Under the pieces are notes generated by a model. It was not told where the DNA came from, ran no database searches, and saw only the letters and a program-made list of their open reading frames with translations. A stretch of 64,000 nt of DNA. Origin: an uncultured Eubacteriales bacterium (GTDB lineage Bacteria; Bacillota; Clostridia; Oscillospirales; CAG-272). Positions 49,673 to 58,172 of the stretch are shown here, piece by piece. The position numbers and the translations under genes are program-made. Positions within the stretch are counted from its first letter, which is position 1. Every line of letters starts with the position of its first letter. The stretch spans positions 1 to 64,000 of the forward strand of contig CAKSER010000002.1 in the NCBI GenBank assembly GCA_934447715.1, given 5' to 3'.

Positions 49673-51835
49673 ATGATACAACTTATCGGGGAAGGAAGAT
49701 ACCTGCTTTCCGGCTCACAGATCGCAGAAAGCGCACCTGTTTCAAAAGAAGAAGCCAGAAAAAACACAATGGCATACAAAATTCTTCAGGCGCACAATGT
49801 TTCGGGCAGCGAAAGCAAGCTGCAGATAAAATTCGACGCAATGGCGTCCCACGACATTACATATGTCGGAATAATCCAGACCGCGAGAGCAAGCGGACTG
49901 AAGGAATTCCCGATTCCGTATGTGCTTACAAACTGTCATAACAGCCTATGCGCCGTCGGCGGAACAATCAACGAGGATGACCACATGTTCGGCCTTTCCG
50001 CAGCAAAGAAATACGGCGGAATCTATGTTCCGGCTCATCAGGCGGTAATCCATTCGTTCATGAGAGAAACAATGAGCGGATGCGGTAAAATGATCCTCGG
50101 CTCGGACAGCCATACAAGATACGGCGCTCTCGGCACAATGGCAATCGGAGAGGGCGGACCGGAGCTTGTAAAGCAGCTGCTCTGCCGCACTTACGATATC
50201 GATATGCCGGAGATCGTCGGCGTTTATCTTACCGGAAAGCCGAAAAAGGGCGTCGGTCCGCAGGATGTCGCAATCGCACTCATCGGCGCGGTGTTCGCAT
50301 CCGGCTTTGTCAAAAACAGAGTGCTTGAATTTGTCGGAGACGGAGTCGCAAACCTCCCGATCGAATTCAGAAACGGCATCGATGTTATGACAACCGAAAC
50401 CACCTGCCTTTCCTCCATCTGGACAACAGACGAAAAAACAAAGGAATATTTCGAAAATCACAAGCGCCCGGAGGCTTATAAAAAGCTTCAGCCCGGCGAG
50501 ATTGCATATTACGACAGAATGGTTATTGTCGACCTTTCAAAGATCGAGTCGATGATCGCCCTGCCCTTCCACCCGTCAAACGCAGTTACCGTAAAGGAGC
50601 TTTTAAAGGATCCGAAAAAGATTCTTACAGACTTCGGTCTCGAGCAGCTTCTTGACAAGGTAGACGAAAACGGCAGAATCAGGGTCGATCAGGGAGTAAT
50701 TGCGGGCTGTGCCGGAGGAACCTATGACAACCTCATGGCAGCAGCCGATATCCTTAACAACAAGACAATCGGATGCGATGATTTTGCAATGTCGGTATAT
50801 CCTGCAAGCCAGCCTGTAATGAGCGGACTTGTAAAGAGCGGTGCAATCACCGAGCTTATGGATGCCGGCGTAACTGTAAGAAGCGCATTCTGCGGTCCCT
50901 GCTTCGGCGCAGGCGATGTACCGTCAAATAACGGCTTGAGCATCAGACATTCAACGCGCAACTTCCCGAACAGAGAGGGTTCTAAGCCCGGAGAGGGACA
51001 GAAGGCGTTTGTCGCACTCATGGATGCAAGATCAATCGCCGCAACCGCAGCAAACGGTGGATATCTCACTCCTGCAACAGAGCTTGATATTGAATATTCG
51101 GAGATTGATTATACCTTTGACGACGCGCCGTATAAAAACAGAGTGTACTACGGCTTCGGCAAGGCAGATCCAACAGCAGAGCTCCGTTTCGGCCCGAACA
51201 TTACCGACTGGCCGGAAATGCAGCCGCTTCAGGATGATATTCTTATGAGAGTGGCTTCGCTTATCACCGACGAGGTTACAACAACCGACGAGCTTATCCC
51301 GTCCGGCGAAACCTCATCCTACCGTTCAAATCCGCTCAGACTTGCGGAATTTGCTCTGTCAAGAAAGGATCCCGGATATGTAAAGCGCGCAAAAGCCGCA
51401 AACGGAAAGCCGTCTGCCGAGGTTCTTGCAAAGATAAAGGAGATCACACAAAACGACGAATCCGAGCTTAGCTGCGCAAGCGTTGTATATGCAATCAAGC
51501 CGGGCGACGGCTCCGCAAGAGAGCAGGCAGCGTCATGCCAGAGGGTTCTCGGAGGAATTGCAAATATCGCGCGCGAATATGCAACAAAGCGCTACAGAAG
51601 CAATCTGATAAACTGGGGTATGATTCCGTTCACCATGCCGCAGGATCCGTCATTTGTGGTTGATGATTACATCTTTGTCCCCGGAATCAAAAAGGCAATC
51701 GAAAACAAGGACAAGACGATTAAGGCATACATTCTCGGCAAAGGAGAAATAACCCTCGAGCTCCCTGTGCTTACAGATACAGAAAGAGAAATAATCCTCC
51801 GCGGCTGCCTGATCAATTACTATAAATTCAACTGA
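49673..51835 (+). CDS. Aconitase-superfamily hydratase (YbhJ-like)
   Basis: 720 residues. The [4Fe-4S] ligands are visible (AGCAGGTYDN, then CGPCFGAGDVPSNNG), together with GSDSHTRYGALGTMAIGEGG and the C-terminal swivel domain (RYRSNLINWGMIPF). It differs from canonical aconitase A and mitochondrial-type enzymes and best resembles the YbhJ-like hydratases, whose substrate is not settled. No citrate synthase or isocitrate dehydrogenase is nearby, so citrate/isocitrate is possible but not shown. GGAGG precedes the start; terminator at 51936. Confidence 0.82.
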   Translation: MIQLIGEGRYLLSGSQIAESAPVSKEEARKNTMAYKILQAHNVSGSESKLQIKFDAMASHDITYVGIIQTARASGLKEFPIPYVLTNCHNSLCAVGGTINEDDHMFGLSAAKKYGGIYVPAHQAVIHSFMRETMSGCGKMILGSDSHTRYGALGTMAIGEGGPELVKQLLCRTYDIDMPEIVGVYLTGKPKKGVGPQDVAIALIGAVFASGFVKNRVLEFVGDGVANLPIEFRNGIDVMTTETTCLSSIWTTDEKTKEYFENHKRPEAYKKLQPGEIAYYDRMVIVDLSKIESMIALPFHPSNAVTVKELLKDPKKILTDFGLEQLLDKVDENGRIRVDQGVIAGCAGGTYDNLMAAADILNNKTIGCDDFAMSVYPASQPVMSGLVKSGAITELMDAGVTVRSAFCGPCFGAGDVPSNNGLSIRHSTRNFPNREGSKPGEGQKAFVALMDARSIAATAANGGYLTPATELDIEYSEIDYTFDDAPYKNRVYYGFGKADPTAELRFGPNITDWPEMQPLQDDILMRVASLITDEVTTTDELIPSGETSSYRSNPLRLAEFALSRKDPGYVKRAKAANGKPSAEVLAKIKEITQNDESELSCASVVYAIKPGDGSAREQAASCQRVLGGIANIAREYATKRYRSNLINWGMIPFTMPQDPSFVVDDYIFVPGIKKAIENKDKTIKAYILGKGEITLELPVLTDTEREIILRGCLINYYKFN

Positions 51836-51935
51836 CCTATAACACCGAACCGGTTTTACAGGTCCGGGGCCGGGGGCTGATCCTGAACCGATCAACTGAC
51901 CGGTCAGCCTGTCGTTCAAAATAATAAATATAAGC

Positions 51936-51978
51936 AAAAAAGGAATCCGACTGTTTGTCCGACAGCCGGATTCTTTTT
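51936..51978 (+). terminator. Terminator of the hydratase gene
   Basis: AAAAAAGGAATCCG pairs with CGGATTCTTTTT, with an inner CTGT/ACAG extension, ending in T. Confidence 0.82.
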
Positions 51979-52023
51979 AAATTACAGATTTTTTATACAC
52001 GCCGATGTAACAGTACCGACAGA

Positions 52024-53226
52024 TCATGAAATATTGACCGATATCTGAACAACTATAACCCCGGCAGTAAGTGCCGCATCCGAGTCCTCGTTTTCCTCTT
52101 CTGCGTATATTGTAAGAATATACCTGCCCTTTTCAAGCTCCATATTCACGCTGTCGGTAACAGCACTGTCATACGGAACCTCTTTCAGAATATTTCCCTT
52201 TTCGTCTTTAAGCTTGTACGCAGTAAGTCCGCCGTCGCATACGCTTGTGACCGAGATCGAATATAAGCCGTCCTCTTCAACAGTAAATTCGCATACCCTT
52301 TCAGCGTGACCGTCAACAATCATCGCTTCCTCGGTAAAGTCCGAGTATATCGGCTTGACGTTCGAAACGGCGACAGTGACAAGCCCGGAAATTATCATTA
52401 CGACCGCCAGAACAACAGATATAATTACCCCTCTTGCCCTCGGCTTTTTGTTTTTCAAAAGACGAGTTCCGAAGTAAAAAAGCGGAATCGCAATCGCACC
52501 GTAGAATAAGAAAAGTCCTATAACCGTCGGAATCCCGAATGTAATCTGAATTGCCCGTGCGCTGTCGGCTGCCTGCCCGGCGCTTCCTGCGTTATACGAG
52601 GAAACAACCGAAAACGAGTTGTTAAGGAAATGGAAGATCGCAGGCAGGATGATAGAATCCGTCTCGAGAGCAATATATGCCAAAACCGCCCCGAGCATTG
52701 CCGTCGGGAAAAATCTGATCGGATCAAGATGAAGGATTCCGAACATCACGCCGACAATTGCCGAAACAAGAAGCTTGCTTCTTACCGATTTCATTGAGGA
52801 AAGTATAATACCCCTCATGATTATTTCTTCGCAGATTGCCGGGATCAGCGCAAAGGCAATAATTCCGACAGCAGGCGAAACAGAGGTTAAAATGCCTCCG
52901 ATTCCGTTTGAAACCTTTACGAATTCCTGCGGAAACAGCGTCTGCAGCAAAAGCGTAACAGGTGTAATTGCAGCAAGGGTTCCGGCATACAGCATCGCTC
53001 CGCCGAAAAACGACTTTATCGGCGGCAGTGTAAGCGGAATTGCATCTTTTATGCTGCAGGAAAAAATCTCGGTAAATCCGACTGCCACCAAAACCAGAAC
53101 CAGCTCGGAAAGAATCAGTCCGACGACACTCAGCCTGGCTTGCAGATAGGCTCCTGCGGTTATTAACGTTAAAAATACAAGGACATAGATCACAAGTCCC
53201 TGCCACGGCTTCAGCTTGTTGCTCAT
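52024..53226 (-). CDS. CPBP-family intramembrane protease with extracellular domain
   Basis: 400 residues. About eight hydrophobic segments with the glutamic-type intramembrane protease motifs EEIIMRG, FGILHLD and HFLNNSF. After the last membrane segment (about 275-300) comes an extracellular domain of about 110 residues with a beta-rich pattern like bacterial pre-peptidase C-terminal domains (CEFTVEEDGLYSISV). Substrate unknown; family roles include prenyl-protein processing, bacteriocin immunity and receptor cleavage. The ATG at 53226 is preferred because AAAGGAG precedes it. Confidence 0.88.
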   Translation of the reverse strand: MSNKLKPWQGLVIYVLVFLTLITAGAYLQARLSVVGLILSELVLVLVAVGFTEIFSCSIKDAIPLTLPPIKSFFGGAMLYAGTLAAITPVTLLLQTLFPQEFVKVSNGIGGILTSVSPAVGIIAFALIPAICEEIIMRGIILSSMKSVRSKLLVSAIVGVMFGILHLDPIRFFPTAMLGAVLAYIALETDSIILPAIFHFLNNSFSVVSSYNAGSAGQAADSARAIQITFGIPTVIGLFLFYGAIAIPLFYFGTRLLKNKKPRARGVIISVVLAVVMIISGLVTVAVSNVKPIYSDFTEEAMIVDGHAERVCEFTVEEDGLYSISVTSVCDGGLTAYKLKDEKGNILKEVPYDSAVTDSVNMELEKGRYILTIYAEEENEDSDAALTAGVIVVQISVNIS

Positions 53227-53245
53227 TTTATCTCCTTTTAGCAGG

Positions 53246-53289
53246 CAAAAAGACAAAGCGAGCTGCCACGGATAATCTGCGGCAGCTCG
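53246..53289 (-). terminator. Terminator after rplA
   Basis: CGAGCTGCC (53259-53267) pairs with GGCAGCTCG (53281-53289); on the minus strand CTTTGTCTTTTTG follows. It ends the ribosomal operon right after rplA. Confidence 0.75.
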
Positions 53290-53323
53290 ATATTTGCATA
53301 TAAAACTATTCTATATAATTACA

Positions 53324-54019
53324 TCAACCAAGCTTTGCAGAGTTGATCTTGATGCCGGGGCCCATTGTAGATGCGATTACGCAGCTCTTAATGTACTGAC
53401 CCTTTGTAGCAGCCGGACGAGCCTTGATGATAGCACCCATAAGCGTATCAAAGTTCTCCTGGAGCTTATCCTTTCCGAAAGACTTCTTGCCGATCGGGCA
53501 GTGGATAATGTTTGTTCTGTCAAGACGGTACTCAATCTTACCTGCCTTAGCTTCTGTTACGGCTCTTGCAACGTCGGGTGTAACCGTTCCGGCCTTCGGG
53601 TTCGGCATAAGGCCCTTCGGTCCGAGGACACGTCCGAGCTTACCGATAACGCCCATCATGTCGGGAGTTGCGATAACTACATCGAAGTCGAACCAGTTTT
53701 CCTTCTGGATCTTCTCGGCATACTCTGCTCCGCCTGCGTAATCTGCGCCTGCGTCGAGAGCTTCCTGAATCTTCTCGTTCTTAGCGAAAACGAGAGTCTT
53801 TACCTTCTTACCGGTTCCGTTCGGAAGAACAACCGCGCCTCTGACCTGCTGGTCTGCGTGACGTGAGTCTACTCCGAGACGAACATGAATTTCGATAGTC
53901 TCATCGAAGTTTGCCTTTGCGGTGTCGCATACAAGTGCAACCGCATCGCTTGCATCATAAAGCTTTGATCTGTCTACCAGCTTTTCGCTGTCCTGATATT
54001 TTTTACCCTTAAATGACAT
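53324..54019 (-). CDS. rplA: 50S ribosomal protein L1
   Basis: 231 residues with DETIEIHVRLGVDSRHADQQ, the L1 signature VLGPKGLMPNPKAGTVT and TMGPGIKIN at the end. L1 forms the L1 stalk and in many bacteria represses its own operon. Follows rplK by 18 bases with AAGGAGG upstream. Confidence 0.97.
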   Translation of the reverse strand: MSFKGKKYQDSEKLVDRSKLYDASDAVALVCDTAKANFDETIEIHVRLGVDSRHADQQVRGAVVLPNGTGKKVKTLVFAKNEKIQEALDAGADYAGGAEYAEKIQKENWFDFDVVIATPDMMGVIGKLGRVLGPKGLMPNPKAGTVTPDVARAVTEAKAGKIEYRLDRTNIIHCPIGKKSFGKDKLQENFDTLMGAIIKARPAATKGQYIKSCVIASTMGPGIKINSAKLG

Positions 54020-54037
54020 TTTAGACTACCTCCTTGC

Positions 54038-54466
54038 TCAGTCGACTACCTTAATACCCATGCTGCGTGCTGTACCGGCTATCATGCTCATAGCTGTCTC
54101 AAGCGAAGCTGCATTAAGATCGGGCATTTTGGTTTCTGCGATCTGCTTGATCTGCTCTTTTGTGATCTGAGCCACGCTGGTATTTCCGTTCGGCTTATCT
54201 GCAGCCTTGTCAATACCGCAAGCCTTCTTAATCAGAACAGGAGCAGGCGGAGTCTTTGTGATAAATGTGAACGAACGGTCTGCGTATACGGTAATAACAA
54301 CCGGGATAACGAGTCCGATGCTGTTCTTTGTCTTTTCGTTAAATTCCTTAACGAAGTTCTGAATATTAACGCCGTACTGACCGAGTGCAGGTCCTACAGG
54401 CGGTTGTGCTGTTGCTTTTCCGGCATTAAGCTGAAGCTTAATAATACCGCTTATTTTCTTTGCCAT
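54038..54466 (-). CDS. rplK: 50S ribosomal protein L11
   Basis: 142 residues; KLQLNAGKATAQPPVGPALGQ at the N-terminus and the C-terminal GTARSMGIKV. Stalk-base protein needed for stringent response. TGGAGG precedes the ATG. Confidence 0.97.
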   Translation of the reverse strand: MAKKISGIIKLQLNAGKATAQPPVGPALGQYGVNIQNFVKEFNEKTKNSIGLVIPVVITVYADRSFTFITKTPPAPVLIKKACGIDKAADKPNGNTSVAQITKEQIKQIAETKMPDLNAASLETAMSMIAGTARSMGIKVVD

Positions 54467-54553
54467 TTTAATCTTTCCTCCATATGTGGTTTTCCTCGGA
54501 AGAGTTCAAATTAAATTATAAATTTCTCTTCCTCCCACTAAGCTTAGAACCGA

Positions 54554-55108
54554 TTACGCTCTTTCGACCGTATCGGCATCGACCTCGACAGGAGTTTCCC
54601 TGCCGAACATAGAAACAGTAATTCTGATTTTCTTCTTGTCGTCCGAGATACCGTTTACGACGCCCATATATCCCTTGAGCGGACCGCTCTTTACGGATAC
54701 CGTGTCTCCGACCTCAAAGTCGAGATTAACAGTCTTTGTCTCAATACCGATTGCAGCAACCTCTTCATCCGTAAGCGGCACCGGCTTTGATCCGGGACCG
54801 ACGAATCCGGTCACTCCTCTGATATTGCGGACAACATGCCATGTTTCGTCGCTCATAATCATCTTGATGAGCACATAGCTCGGGAAAATCTTGGATTCTA
54901 CATCCGTTTCCACATCGTTTCCGTCGTCATCCTTGCCGGAAACTTCTTTAACCGTCTCAACAGGAATGCGGATATCGAAGATAACATCCTGAAGCTTACG
55001 GTTGTCGATTATCTTTTCAAGATTTGTTTTTACCTTGTTCTCGTACCCGGAATATGTGTGTGCAACATACCAATTGGGCTCTGAGCTGATCTCGTTTATA
55101 TCACTCAT
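54554..55108 (-). CDS. nusG: Transcription termination/antitermination factor NusG
   Basis: 184 residues: NGN domain (WYVAHTYSGYENKVK, GYVLIKM-type YVLIKMIMSD, VRNIRGVTGFVG) and a C-terminal KOW domain (VGDTVSVKSGPLKGYMGVV). Six bases after secE with a weak ribosome site, so probably translationally coupled. Confidence 0.96.
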   Translation of the reverse strand: MSDINEISSEPNWYVAHTYSGYENKVKTNLEKIIDNRKLQDVIFDIRIPVETVKEVSGKDDDGNDVETDVESKIFPSYVLIKMIMSDETWHVVRNIRGVTGFVGPGSKPVPLTDEEVAAIGIETKTVNLDFEVGDTVSVKSGPLKGYMGVVNGISDDKKKIRITVSMFGRETPVEVDADTVERA

Positions 55109-55114
55109 GATATC

Positions 55115-55408
55115 TCACGCCAAGGTTGCAAGCCAGTTAACAAGCTTCGAAAATCCAACGTCCAGTCCGCTGATAACCGCGCTGCATACAACAAGAACAA
55201 CAATTACAACTGCAGTACTCTTAATAGTCTGCTCCTTGCTGAACCAAACGATCTTCTTAAGCTCGCTCTTGCAGTCCTTAAGGAACTTGCCGAGTCTGCG
55301 CCAGACCGACGGCTTGTCGCTCTTTGCCTTAACAGGCTTGTCTTTTTTTGCGGTCTTGTCGGCTTTGACATTCTCTACCGATTCAACCTTCTTCTCGTTC
55401 TCACCCAT
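55115..55408 (-). CDS. secE: Preprotein translocase subunit SecE
   Basis: 97 residues: a charged Lys-rich N-terminus (about 1-35), the amphipathic SecE helix ending in IVWFSKEQTIKST, and one membrane segment (VVIVVLVVCSAVIS). Typical single-span Gram-positive SecE with a longer N-terminus than usual. Confidence 0.95.
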   Translation of the reverse strand: MGENEKKVESVENVKADKTAKKDKPVKAKSDKPSVWRRLGKFLKDCKSELKKIVWFSKEQTIKSTAVVIVVLVVCSAVISGLDVGFSKLVNWLATLA

Positions 55409-55421
55409 TCAGCATACCTCC

Positions 55422-55571
55422 TTACTTAGATTCCTTGTGGATGGTATGCTTCTTGCAAAAACGGCAATACTTGGACTTTTCAATCCTGTCCGGATCATTT
55501 TTCTTATTTTTTGTGGTGTCGTAATTGCGCTGTTTGCATTCACTGCACGCCAATGTGATCTTGACTCTCAT
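55422..55571 (-). CDS. rpmG: 50S ribosomal protein L33 (zinc form)
   Basis: 49 residues, VKITLACSECKQRNY and CRFCKKHT: both CxxC pairs are present, so it is the zinc-binding form. Start at the ATG at 55571, with GGGAGG upstream. First gene of rpmG-secE-nusG-rplK-rplA. Confidence 0.96.
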   Translation of the reverse strand: MRVKITLACSECKQRNYDTTKNKKNDPDRIEKSKYCRFCKKHTIHKESK

Positions 55572-55674
55572 ATTTTTCCTCCCGACATTTTTCTTGACCG
55601 TCCTTCCGAAGCTGATAAACAAATTAGGTCACAGGACATGTCTGATTAAATTATCTCCCTCCGTGAGCGCACAC

Positions 55675-55697
55675 AAAAAAGACCTCCTCACAGAGGT
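55675..55697 (-). promoter_or_regulatory. Promoter-proximal hairpin plus T-run (attenuator candidate)
   Basis: On the minus strand ACCTC (from 55697) pairs with GAGGT around a six-base loop, followed by C and six T (complement of A at 55675-55680). It begins within the first bases of the rpmG transcript and precedes the first gene by about 100 bases. Confidence 0.5.
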
Positions 55698-55703
55698 AAT
55701 CAC

Positions 55704-55732
55704 AGTATATCACCATAATTGCCGTTTGTCAA
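55704..55732 (-). promoter_or_regulatory. Promoter of rpmG-secE-nusG-rplKA
   Basis: Minus-strand TTGACA (55732-55727), 17-base spacer, TATACT (55709-55704) in the extended form GTGATATACT. Confidence 0.82.
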
Positions 55733-55851
55733 TGGTTTTGACACATTTTTTCCTGTAACACCGCCCAATATACCGCTTTTTTGCCGCAATCCGACACATA
55801 TCGATCGGACAGAGCCGTAAAACCGGAAAAAATAAGCCAAAGCGGCAAAGG

Positions 55852-56550
55852 TCAGACCTTGGTATTGATCTCATCTCTCAGCTTGGAAATAATTCTCTTT
55901 TCGAGCCTTGAAATATAGGATTGCGATATGCCAAGGATATCTGCGACCTCCTTTTGCGTTTTTTCCTTTCCGTTTTCAAGGCCGAAGCGGAGCTTGATTA
56001 TCGCCTGTTCTCTTTTGCTTAAAGTTTCTATTGCACGGAGAATCGTCTTTCTGTCCTCGTCGTGCTCCATGTTTTTATAAACCGAGTCCTCGTCACCGCC
56101 GAGAATGTCGGAAAGAAGCAGCTCGTTTCCGTCCCAATCGGTATTGAGCGGCTCGTCGATCGACACCTCGGATCTTATATTTCCGTTTTTCCTGATATAC
56201 ATCAGAATCTCGTTTTCGATACACCTTGATGCATATGTGGCAAGCTTGATGTTCCTGTCGGTCTTAAAGGTGTTGATCGCCTTGATCAGACCTATTGTGC
56301 CGATAGAGATCAGATCCTCGATTCCGATACCGGTATTTTCGAATTTCTTTGCAATATATACAACAAGCCGGAGATTATGCTCGACAAGCATCCCCTTCAT
56401 GTCGGGGTCGGTGCTCAGTCTGTCAAGCGCCTCTGTCTCCTCCTCTCTCGAGAGCGGAGCCGGAAGAGTATCCGGACCGTTTATGTAATATATTCCCTCT
56501 CTTTTCCCGAGAAGAGAATTGATCGCCTTCTTTAAAATCTCAATCAGCAT
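55852..56550 (-). CDS. sigE: Sporulation sigma factor E (pro-sigma-E)
   Basis: 232 residues. A hydrophobic-amphipathic pro-sequence (LIEILKKAINSLLGKREGIYYI) precedes region 2 (VEHNLRLVVYIAKKFENTG, LISIGTIGLIKAI, TYASRCIENEILM) and region 4 (GKEKTQKEVADILGISQSYISRLEKR). Mother-cell sigma factor activated by removal of the pro-sequence by SpoIIGA. Overlaps the end of spoIIGA by seven bases. Confidence 0.96.
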   Translation of the reverse strand: MLIEILKKAINSLLGKREGIYYINGPDTLPAPLSREEETEALDRLSTDPDMKGMLVEHNLRLVVYIAKKFENTGIGIEDLISIGTIGLIKAINTFKTDRNIKLATYASRCIENEILMYIRKNGNIRSEVSIDEPLNTDWDGNELLLSDILGGDEDSVYKNMEHDEDRKTILRAIETLSKREQAIIKLRFGLENGKEKTQKEVADILGISQSYISRLEKRIISKLRDEINTKV

Positions 56551-57440
56551 TTTTTAATCACCCTTTCAGTATCCGTCACACACAAAACCGCCGGAACAAT
56601 ACCGTCATATCCGCCGAAATTTTCTCCCTCTCCTCCGACTGCCGCACATGCATCAACAGGACAGCCGTCTATTTCGATAAGCTCCGGAATAAATCCGATA
56701 AGCATCGCCCTGCCTCCTATCCCGTTTGCCGGAATAAAGCGGATCTTCTTCATCACATCGCTGTCGGACGAATCTATAAGACAATAATTTCCGAGCAGTA
56801 TCTCGCGCATCCTTCGGTCAACAAGCTCGCATAGCTTTTCCCTTTTTAAAATCAGAACCGGAAGACCGCCTATCGGATCGCAAAGCAGATTTCCGCTGTC
56901 GCACAGGCAGTCAAAGGAAGCCGATTTGCCTTTGCTGTAAATAAAAACCGTAACACGGCGCTCGGCTTTCTGCCTTGAAAAAATTTGTCCGCCGGCGACG
57001 GCAGCAATACCGGTCACAGCCGCCATTGCCGCCATCCAGCCAAGCGGTATGCGCAGGGGCGGCGTTTCGCTGCCCCCTGCAAACGTGACAGAACCGACGC
57101 CGAACAGCTTGTTTAGTAAATGGTATAAAGCAGTCATCCCTCCTCCAAGCAGGCATCCGGTTAAATAAAATAAAGCTGCGCTTTTAAAAACCCTTTTTTC
57201 AAAGGCTATATAGCACATAAGCAGCGATACAGCAAGATTGATAAGCAAACCTACCACACTGCTTCCGTTCAGAAAAACGGATGCAACGCCGTAGACCGCG
57301 CCGATCGCCCCCGAAAGGCAGTATCTTTTAAGCTGCATCGGCATGTGCATAATTTTTCCTACTATGTATACCGTTAAAAAGTCCATAGTAAAATTTACTA
57401 TAAACAAAACATCGCCGTAGATCGGCTGTTCCATTTCCAT
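56544..57440 (-). CDS. spoIIGA: Sigma-E processing peptidase SpoIIGA
   Basis: About 298 residues: five or so N-terminal membrane segments followed by an aspartic protease-like domain with the catalytic Asp in CLCDSGNLLCDPIGGLPV and the G-rich end FGGYDGIVPA. Cleaves pro-sigma-E after septation. The open frame extends to an ATG at 57452, but the likely -10 box (57451-57456) overlaps that codon, so initiation at the ATG at 57440 or 57434 is more probable. Confidence 0.92.
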   Translation of the reverse strand: MEMEQPIYGDVLFIVNFTMDFLTVYIVGKIMHMPMQLKRYCLSGAIGAVYGVASVFLNGSSVVGLLINLAVSLLMCYIAFEKRVFKSAALFYLTGCLLGGGMTALYHLLNKLFGVGSVTFAGGSETPPLRIPLGWMAAMAAVTGIAAVAGGQIFSRQKAERRVTVFIYSKGKSASFDCLCDSGNLLCDPIGGLPVLILKREKLCELVDRRMREILLGNYCLIDSSDSDVMKKIRFIPANGIGGRAMLIGFIPELIEIDGCPVDACAAVGGEGENFGGYDGIVPAVLCVTDTERVIKKC

Positions 57441-57450
57441 CACCGTGACC

Positions 57451-57483
57451 ATTATATACCCGTATCGGCAAGATTTCTGTCAC
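57451..57483 (-). promoter_or_regulatory. spoIIG-type promoter with 21-base spacer
   Basis: Minus-strand GTGACA (57483-57478), 21-base spacer, TATAAT (57456-57451). The B. subtilis spoIIG promoter, activated by Spo0A, also has good boxes at an overly long spacing (22). I see no perfect Spo0A box upstream. Confidence 0.5.
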
Positions 57484-57634
57484 TTCACGCTGTTCCATTT
57501 TAACTATTTTTGTTATATGCTTTCCTTTCGCTTTGGAAATGGGTTAATATTATTCAAGCACAGAAATTCAGAAAAAAAGCGCCCGATTATGCATGCTTTT
57601 TGCGATCCGGATCAGAAGCAGATCAAAAAGGTCA

Positions 57635-57681
57635 AAAAAGAAAAAGCAGACATGCTTTGATACCGTTAAGCTGTCTGCTTT
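57635..57681 (-). terminator. Terminator of the dusB-DUF523 pair
   Basis: AAAGCAGACA (57643-57652) pairs perfectly with TGTCTGCTTT (57672-57681); on the minus strand a T-rich tract follows (57635-57645). Confidence 0.78.
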
Positions 57682-57728
57682 GATCTTTATTCTTTATTCA
57701 TTTAGTATTAAATGAGCTGCCAACGCTG

Positions 57729-58172
57729 TCACAGAAGAGTATCGATCTCGTCCTCGGTTATTACCCTGATGCCGTTTTTTAAAAGAAGCTCCGCAGTAAA
57801 TCCGTTGCCTATAATAAGCCTGCCGGAAAAGCTTCCGTCATAGATGCTTCGATTTCCGCAGGACGGGCTTTTCGATTTTAAAACCGCAATACCGCAGGAA
57901 AGTTCCTTTGCAATCGCTAAAGCTGCCTCTGCCCCTCTTTTAAAGGCATCGGTAACATCCTCGCCATCCATGTTTTTTACACTCCCGTCACTCTGAATTT
58001 CGGAAGGACTTCTCGGAACCGAAAGACCGGAAAGAACCTCCGGGCAGACCGGTATCAGTGTATATTTTTCGGAAAGCTTATAAAGAAGCTCGCGCGAAAG
58101 GGCGTTTTTAGCCGGCTTCCCGTCATATCGGCACGCGCATCCGATAAGACAGGAGCTGATAAGTACATTCAT
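57729..58172 (-). CDS. DUF523 family protein
   Basis: 147 residues. SSCLIGCACRYDGK at the N-terminus, VCPEVLSGLSVPRSP and LKSKSPSCGNRSIYDG are the family hallmarks, with conserved Cys that may bind a metal or cluster. Function unknown. The start overlaps the dusB stop (ATGAATG), so the two are translationally coupled. Confidence 0.88.
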   Translation of the reverse strand: MNVLISSCLIGCACRYDGKPAKNALSRELLYKLSEKYTLIPVCPEVLSGLSVPRSPSEIQSDGSVKNMDGEDVTDAFKRGAEAALAIAKELSCGIAVLKSKSPSCGNRSIYDGSFSGRLIIGNGFTAELLLKNGIRVITEDEIDTLL

